From: Coptis chinensis
Lineage: Eukaryota; Streptophyta; Magnoliopsida; Ranunculales; Ranunculaceae
NCBI GenBank assembly: GCA_015680905.1
Contig: CM027383.1
Coordinates: 37,384,501 to 37,448,500, forward strand
DNA: 64,000 nt
Direction of reading: 5' to 3'
Below the pieces are notes generated by a model, which saw nothing but the letters and a program-made list of their open reading frames with translations, did not search any database and was not told the origin of the DNA. This document shows positions 57,623-64,000 of the stretch, piece by piece (within the stretch, counting starts at the first letter, position 1; each line of letters starts with the position of its first letter). Both the position numbers and the translations under genes were made by a program.

Positions 57623-58529
57623 TGATTAGGCCCCAAATGTGCATTTTATTACCTTTATAATGCTTCAAATATACCCTTCTTATGCTTAATGAATAGACAA
57701 CTTATAACTTTTGCAGGATACAAGCCATTTAGGATGTATATTCCTAATACGTGCATTTTAGCGCAAAAACGATTGCTATTTACCCTGCTTGGGAAGATTC
57801 CAACTTAAGAGCAAAAGTGCCGAAAAGTCAAAGTCAACTCTCAAAGACTCAGGACTAAGAGCTGAAGACCCAAGGACTCAGGACTAAAAGCTATGGACTC
57901 AAGGACTTAAAGCCAAATCAAGAATTCAATTATATGGGCTAAAGTCAAAAGCCCACAAAGCTTAAAGGTTGTTTCTAGATCGAAGAAAGGGCAAATATGT
58001 AATTGGTGTCCTATATAAACCAAAGTAGTAGAGAAAGAACATTACTCTAGAGCTAATCTTTGGTAATTAAGAGTAGATAATATGTTTTAAATTAATAGTG
58101 TAATTTGTTATTTACTTGTTTTCCAATTTTATGTTCTTCAAGCTTTAGTGATTAAATCAAGTTCTTATTATCTTCAATACTAGTTTTCAATCTTATCTTC
58201 AATACAAGTTTTCATTACTTCTCTAATCTTTGATTCAATCCTTAAAATACTAGTCATACTCATTTGACAAGTTCAAATGAGTATAATTTTGTGAGCAAGA
58301 TATCCATAACACCATTTCCATACATGTTTTGCAATTAAATTAATAGTTTATTCAAGATTTCAACCCATTCTAGATAAAAAAATAGTGTTTCCACCATTAA
58401 AACTTCAAGAACAAGAGTAAAGAAAGTTTAGAGAGTTTAGAAAGAGATTTTTCCAACCATCAATCCATTCTTCCAAACAAAATATTTAAGATGAACAACA
58501 AAACCTAATCCCACTTTCTCAACATGTCA
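57623..58529 (+). repeat. 5' LTR, family C (907 bp)
   Basis: Starts TGATTAGGCCCC and ends ...GTCA two bases before the primer site. The only copy in the window, so the edges rest on the TG...CA rule and the primer site. It has a tandem repeat of about 26-33 bp around 'aaggactcaggactaa' (57830-57915). Confidence 0.65.
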
Positions 58530-58531
58530 AA

Positions 58532-58548
58532 TGGCGCTGTCATCATGG
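58532..58548 (+). other. Primer-binding site, family C
   Basis: TGGCGCTGTCATCATGG right after the LTR end; resembles the plant tRNA-Asp-type site TGGCGCCGTTG. Confidence 0.65.
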
Positions 58549-60222
58549 ATCCAAATGGAAAGAGGAAGATGGAGAAAAAAATCACTCATTGAACTCTTCT
58601 TCTCAATCTTATTTTCAAATTCTTTTTTTTAGTTTTTTCCTTTCATTTCATTACCGATGTTTCTTTTCGCGTATTTCCAATACACGTCTGAGCAAATGGA
58701 TCCCAAGTATAGCATGAGACGAATCACCGGAAACTGCTGGAGAAAAATGAGCGCAAACGGAGAAAATTCAACCGCCGCCGCGCTTTGTTACTCCACGCGC
58801 CACGCATACACACACGCCGGCCCACATGTCGGACACACGCCACGTAAAACAAAGCGCAGATGCACATCGCTCACTCCACGCTGCACCTCGACCAATCATT
58901 TCGACTTCATGTGTAAGTCAACTTTGATTCCCCCTAGTCTTTTTAATTCAACTGTGAGTAGATAAAAAGTAGATAAATTTGCAAAGTTTTGAGTTTTCAA
59001 AACCAAAAATTCAATTAAAAAATGAATTTAAAATTTAAAAATGTTTATTAATTAAAATGAATTAGTAATCCATCAGTAAAGTTAAACATTAAAATTAGTT
59101 TAGTAGCATGTTTAGGCTTTATTTTCTATTAATTATTGTTTATGCATGATTAGATTAAGATAATATCATATAGTTAAGTTAAAATACTAAAAAATTAATT
59201 AGGATAAATACAAAATAGTTTAAGTTTGAAAGTTTAGTCTTTTGGTTTAAGTTTACTTACTAAGAGTTGGAGATTCAACCAACTTGGACCGGTTGAATGT
59301 GCGAGGCGAATAGTGTAACATCACGCTCGCGCATCTCAACCCAACTTTGGGGTTGAAGTTCAAATCTTTGACGAATACTTTCTAAGTTTTTATGTATTTT
59401 GTTTAATTAATCATTAGTTAATTAGCTAAACGTAGTTAAATTTTTGTGTTTACCGCTTTCATAGTTTTAAGCCCACGAAGGCAACTTTGTTTTAGGCCCA
59501 CGAAGGCAACCAATTGTATCTTATTGGCTTTGCCACATTTCGACCCGACTTGTGGGTCTTAGTTAGATTAAACTTGTAACCTTAAGGAAAAGCTCGAATG
59601 GTGGGTAGACACGCAAGACACCAAACACTTCGTCAACCCTACCACGTCGTCTTCACCCCAAGGGTCGTGTACGCACACTTTGGGCTGTAATTTCTAAACC
59701 TCCTCACTACAAAGTGTAAGAGGATACTTATGTATTACTAAGCATGCTTGGATGATTATGTGATTTATGTTCCAGTCTCGTCTTTACATTAACGCTAATC
59801 ACATAATCATCAAAGCATTAAGCCATCTTTACATTAGATCATCTACTTCACTAGATCATCTTAACAAGTGGAGTGGTCCGGCTTAATGCTTGGATTGATC
59901 TGGTGAAGTAGCGATCTTCTCCCTTGACATGTGTAGTTCCCAAAACCTAGTTTTGTGCCCACTGTTAAATTCAAATAAGGCATAGTTTCTAAACTATAGA
60001 CATTGCATGCAAACTTTTCAAAAACTTCAAACCTACAAATGAATTTCGTTGTCTGAGCATCCAATACATTTGTGTGCACATATAAGTAGATTCTAAATAG
60101 TCTCGCAATCGTGCATGAGACTACGCTCAGACTATATAAAGCTTAGTGCATTTAAAACTTACCCACGTAGGAGAGCACGTTGATCTCGACATACTCCTAT
60201 TTCTTATCCCCCCAACTACTAG
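58549..60222 (+). other. Leader region of family C
   Basis: No gene supported. A GC-rich part (58770-58890, with CACACGCC-like words) and long AT-rich stretches. The minus-strand ORF at 59861-60079 has no family signature. Confidence 0.5.
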
Positions 60223-61468
60223 ATGGCGGATGAAGTAGTTCAAGCTGAAGAGCCTCTTTCTAGTTTCTACACACCGTTACAAGATGGCCCTCCATCTTGT
60301 ATACGACTCACACAACTCAATAGTGATTTCCGCATCCCACCAAACATGTTCAATCTCTTACCCATCTTTCACAGTGTTGAACATGAGTTACCGTACGAAC
60401 ACATATGCCGGATACATGAGGTATGCAGTACGATCAATCATCTGGTCGTTTCTGATGTTCAGGTTAAACTAAGAGTGTTTCCCTTCACTCTAGCTGGCAA
60501 GAGCCACCCATGGCTTCTATCGCAGATGCCCGATTCTTTCGATATATGGGAAAAGGTAGTGTTCTCCTTTATGAAGAAGTACTTTCCACCGAAGAAAATA
60601 GAGGAGATAGTAAGCAAGATACAGTTTTTTAGACAGAGTCCAAGTGAGACATTCTCCGAAGCATGGGATAGATTCTCTGACCTGCTCCATTCATGTCCTC
60701 ACCATAAACTAGAAAAATCCACTATTGTCTAATGTTTTTTCAAAGGTCTTCTCCAAGAACACAAAGTCATACTAGATATCATGAGTAATGGAAACTTTTT
60801 AGATAAAGGTGCTACAGAAGCTCTAACCTTTCTTGAAGACCAAGCAGAAAAGAGTACTTATTGGGGCGACACAAACAATTTCAGAACATCCCAACCTAGT
60901 ACTTCTAAAGCCAATGGTATCTTTGAGGTAAAATCCGATCCAAAGATGAAATCACTAATCGAAACTGCTCCATTCATGTCCTCACCATAAACTAGAAAAA
61001 TCCACTCTTGTCAAATGTTTTTTCAAAGGTCTTCTCTAAGAACACAAAGTCACACTAGATATCATGAGTAATGGAAACTTTTTAGATAAAGGTGCTACAG
61101 AAGCTCTAACCTTTCTTGAAGACCAAGCAGAAAAGAATACTTATTGGGGCGACACAAACAATTCCAGAACATCCCAACCCAGTACTTCTAAAGCCAATGG
61201 TATCTTTGAGGTAAAATCCGATCCAAAGATGAAATCACTAATCGAAACTCTCACAAGAAAGATAGATGCTCTTGAAACCAAACAAAAAGAACATACTCCC
61301 CAACCAGTCATGAACATCGATATAGCACCATGCACTTTCTGTCTCGATCTAAATCACATATCTACCCATTGTCCCTTGCTCAACAACATAGCATCACTTC
61401 AACCACAAGAAGTTTGTACTTTCAATATACCAAATGCACCATGGAGGCAACACTCAAATTTTCAATGA
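60223..61468 (+). pseudogene. Gag, family C, with internal tandem duplication
   Basis: The ATG at 60223 opens a frame with LFPFTLAGKSHPWL-like (residues about 85-98), FMKKYFPPKKI and F-R-Q-S-P-S-E-T-F-S-E-A-W-D-R-F-S-D-L-L-H-S-C-P-H-H, the Retrotrans_gag domain. A TAA at 60730-60732 stops it; the duplicated copy has CAA at the same site. Past the 283-bp duplication the second copy continues (frame shifted by one) to the zinc knuckle C-x2-C-x4-H-x4-C near 61328-61370 (CTFCLDLNHISTHC). The product is broken by the stop and the frame shift. Confidence 0.8.
60682..61247 (+). repeat. 283-bp tandem duplication within gag
   Basis: 60682-60964 and 60965-61247 are almost identical, directly adjacent copies (a handful of differences). 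283 is not a multiple of three, so the duplication shifts the gag frame. Confidence 0.95.
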
Positions 61469-62199
61469 AATACTAATCCACAAAATCAACCACCTTTAGG
61501 GTTCACAAATCATGTCAAACCACAAAATACATTCAATTAGTTCAAACAAGAACAAGGTACCTATAAGGGGGATTTCCCGTCATTAAACAGATGACACATG
61601 TATGGGAAATAACCTAAGACCATAAATGTCCAGAATGAGACAAGGACCATTGGATCAATTTTGTGAATAAGTGATCTCGTGCTTAGCACGAGTGTTTAGT
61701 GGACATGTGCTAGGCACGTGGCTGACCGCCTCTAAGTATGACAGTTCTCCAAGTCGTTAGGAAATGATATAGACAGTTCCTAAACAGAAGGAAACTGAAG
61801 ATGGCGATCTCTGATGATAAGGAAGGAATCATGATGACATATCTTAGGAGTTACCTTTTAGATATAATCTTCTCATACACGATGGGACATTATGATCAAT
61901 AAGGAAACTTACCTCTCATAAGATATGGTCTAGATTCAGACTTCCATAAGAAGAGGAATCCTAATAGGAATGTAGAGTCCAAAGATGGAAGGGAACTCAC
62001 AAGTGGTGAGAACAGTCTTAACCTTAAGACTCTCGTAGCTCTTCCTATATAAACCATAGGGATTCGCTCATAGGAACTATGCAAAATAGGTTTGATACTC
62101 CTAAATAAACAAGGAGATACATAGGTAGCCACCAGGCGGTTCAACCCTGAACTCACAATCATCTCATCCCTTCTCTACCCAGTCAAAGCTTCTAGATCA

Positions 62200-62204
62200 C
62201 AAGG
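62200..62204 (+). other. Target-site duplication CAAGG (left)
   Basis: Repeated at 63466-63470 on the other side of the solo LTR. Confidence 0.85.
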
Positions 62205-63465
62205 TGATAGGGTTATATACTAAAAACATTACTTTTGTATTAACTCTAATTCTTCATTTTTTGAATGAGAATCATATGGGCAAATGATATGCATATTATA
62301 TATGTTATTAGTTATATGCATGAGTCTAATACTTTATGTTGTAGATGATATGGTGTGAACACACAGAAGATCATATCATCAGTACCTTATAAAGTATAAG
62401 TAATCGTTCACAACCTAGATGGTTTTGAACAAACCATTAGTACGGTTGTAGTATAATCTGGTATTAGTCTATCTTGACTATAGGATTACACTAGTACACT
62501 TTGTGTGTATTGAACAGGACTAAGTGAGATTGTTTCTCCTTATACTAACTATATAAGAGAACTAACGCCTCTGTTATTATGGATGCTTGTCCTCCTAATC
62601 CGGATATAATAACGGGCACTTACGTGCATTGTACATTACTTTAAATCATCAATGAGTGAGATTCATTAGTGAATCAACAAACTCGATGGATTGGGTAATG
62701 ACATTGTATGTAAGGGTGTCTTTTGATTATAGAAGGAACTGCGGTCCCGCAAGAAGTCGGGTTGATGATGTCCCCTTGAGGAGCTCAAAAAATTGTCATG
62801 TAAACCCTACGGTGGATTTATTCCAATATGACAATGAGGTCGAAAGTGGTACTACTCAAGGACGTAAGAAGTTGATTAATGTAGTTGTCAGTAACTTGAC
62901 TTAATCAATGGACATTCGATATCTTAAACACGGGGAGATCAACGAGCATATAATATGGAACCCATAAACGCTGACACGTAATTTGGGATTAGGGCGGTAG
63001 TGCAACAATGGCCTTTAGTGGAATAAGCCATTTGTTGATGGACTTGGGCCGTGTGTTCGGGGCGAACATGGGAAGCCCAAGCCCGTCAGGAGGCCCAACC
63101 CTAATTTCTCCTTATGGTCCCTGTTGTAGCCTATAAATAGAATACTTTCTCTCTGGCCGAAATTGACTATTTTCATTGTTCTGAAAAAGAGGCAAGAAAA
63201 GTAGATCTGAAATCGTTTATGATCTTGAGAGAAAGAAGAGGATTGGTAGATCATTGTCCACACAACGTCCAATATGTTCTAAAGGAATATAACAGAAGAT
63301 CAAGGGGTTGATTTCGGATTTGATAAAGCTTGGATTCTCAGAGTTATCTAAACTGATTCTCAAAGGTATGTTTTCCAATCACAAATCGTGGACACCTATT
63401 AATTCCGCTACGCGTGGTGTTCGCGGTTTGTAGAAATATTTGCATTCTGAATAACGGTTCCTACA
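62205..63465 (+). repeat. Solo LTR of a further retrotransposon (1261 bp)
   Basis: TGATAGGGTTATATAC at the start, ...GGTTCCTACA at the end, flanked by CAAGG on both sides. A promoter-like 'cctataaatag' string is at 63130-63140. No coding sequence inside. The parent family has no other copy in the window; the sequence resembles copia-type LTRs, but this is a weak call. It could be in either orientation. Confidence 0.8.
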
Positions 63466-63515
63466 CAAGGCATAGAGGAAGATCAGGGGATACTCAAAAA
63501 CTCCCCTACATCTTT

Positions 63516-63533
63516 TGGCGCCGTCTGTGGGGA
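63516..63533 (+). other. Primer-binding site of Tat-like element
   Basis: TGGCGCCGTCTGTGGGGA, five bases after the LTR end. An almost exact match to the site common in Tat/Retand-type plant elements. Confidence 0.85.
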
Positions 63534-63594
63534 TGAAAGCAGGTAAACATTCATTCCAAACGACTGATTTAGCTTAAAAACTCTTACCATTGTG

Positions 63595-64000
63595 ATGGTA
63601 GGAGCAAAGAAAACAAAAGGTGGCGCAACCAGAGAAGAAGAGCATGAGATACCTGAAGGAGGGGAGAATGTCAGTCACCATGACACGAATAACCCCCTCC
63701 AAAGACCTATGACCAGCACCGAGGGACCAGTTGCTCCCAGTGCAGGCCCTAGGAATAACGCTCCAGAGGAGCATCAAGATGGTGAGAATGTTGTCCTCAC
63801 TAACCTAGAGTCTGTTTAGGCAAGTCAGGTAGTATAGGCTCTGGAACAGCAAAGAAGCAATCTTGAACGAGAAGTACAGCTGCTGAGGAATTTTTATCAA
63901 TCTGACATAGGGAAGGAGTCATTCATCGATCTTGATGATGACGACCTTCCAGAAGGTGGTCATGCAAAGAACCCAAGGCATGGGGGCCCAACTCGATGCG
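63595..64000 (+). pseudogene. Gag start of Tat-like element, partial, two in-frame stops
   Basis: The ATG at 63595 opens a frame that begins MVGAKKTKGG and continues through a Glu/Pro/Asn-rich region. TAG stops at about 63817-63819 and 63835-63837; beyond them the same frame stays open to the window end with LEQQRSNLEREVQLLRNFYQ (coiled coil) and an acidic DLDDDDLPEGG. Tat-type gag proteins start with such a disordered, then coiled-coil, N-terminus. The core gag domain is beyond the window. Pseudogene on account of the stops. Confidence 0.65.

Larger units (their letters stand above)
57623..61591 (+). mobile_element. Third Ty3/gypsy family (C), 5' LTR to gag
   Basis: 5' LTR (57623-58529), primer-binding site, 1.7-kb leader, gag with zinc knuckle. 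It is cut in or just after gag by the Tat-like element that begins near 61592; pol is not in the window. Confidence 0.75.
61592..63510 (+). repeat. 5' LTR of Tat-like element, split by a solo LTR
   Basis: Ends ...CTCCCCTACA 5 bp before the primer site. The left edge is provisional (first TG after the end of the gag similarity, TGACACATG). Without the 1266-bp insertion (solo LTR plus one duplication copy) the LTR is about 650 bp. A 'tatataaacc' promoter-like string lies at 62045-62055. Confidence 0.55.
61592..64000 (+). mobile_element. Tat-like Ty3/gypsy element, 5' end (runs off window)
   Basis: 5' LTR (about 61592 to 63510, interrupted by a solo LTR), a strong primer-binding site and the start of gag. 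The primer site TGGCGCCGTCTGTGGGGA is typical of Tat-lineage plant elements. The element continues beyond base 64000. Confidence 0.7.

Overview
This window looks like a repeat-dense intergenic block of a eudicot plant nuclear genome. The evidence is introns with GT-AG borders, plant LTR retrotransposon families whose primer sites resemble tRNA-Asp sites, CACTA transposons with TNP2-type transposase, Helitrons, MITE-like foldbacks, and fragments of plant-only genes. I see only one apparently intact host gene: a nine-exon minus-strand gene (43532-48362) for a plastid-type ycf45/SPD1-like P-loop ATPase. I cannot name the species.

Layout: 1-10343 is the 3' part of a decayed plus-strand Ty3/gypsy element of Athila-like organisation (RNase H and integrase remains, env-position ORF, polypurine tract, 3' LTR). 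At 10344-12143 lies a minus-strand 5' LTR with primer-binding site and leader of the same family, then a plus-strand reverse transcriptase fragment (12144-12608), then the 3' LTR and 3' half of a minus-strand copy (12609 to about 16965). From about 16965 to 19405 is the 3' part of a second gypsy family (family B, minus), followed by a 5'-truncated family A LTR (19406-20817). Six family A LTRs occur in the window, one of them a clean solo LTR.

20818-41167 reads best as one outer CACTA transposon that lost its 5' end. It carries a TNP2 transposase pseudogene, a kinesin-5 gene fragment, and, next to its surviving terminus, a CYP90C/D-like P450 fragment. It was hit by two later insertions. The first is a complete 5967-bp CACTA element (22782-28748, 3-bp target duplication CAG) that carries fragments of a plasma-membrane H+-ATPase gene (introns kept) and of a SurE-like 5'-nucleotidase gene. 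The second is a family B gypsy element (31216-38543, probable duplication GTTAG) whose gag is itself split by a family A solo LTR (36335-37839, duplication GCTTG). This is the most interesting part of the window: two nested CACTA elements, each carrying pieces of two unrelated host genes.

41168-43531 holds a LINE fragment and a 591-bp foldback with identical 77-bp arms just downstream of the host gene. Upstream of the host gene are an RNase H-like LINE fragment, three head-to-tail Helitron-like units (49204-50555), several foldback/MITE-like sequences, a long (TA)n tract and an RTE-like LINE 3' end (53196-54419). 54675-57600 is another 3' end of a minus-strand family A element. 57623-61591 is a third gypsy family (5' LTR, primer site, gag with a 283-bp tandem duplication). 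It is cut by a Tat-like element whose 5' LTR was split by a solo LTR (62205-63465, duplication CAAGG) and whose gag start runs off the window end with two in-frame stops.

Except for the host gene, I see no frame likely to make a functional full-length protein. Coordinates given as 'about' come from reading homology between copies by eye.
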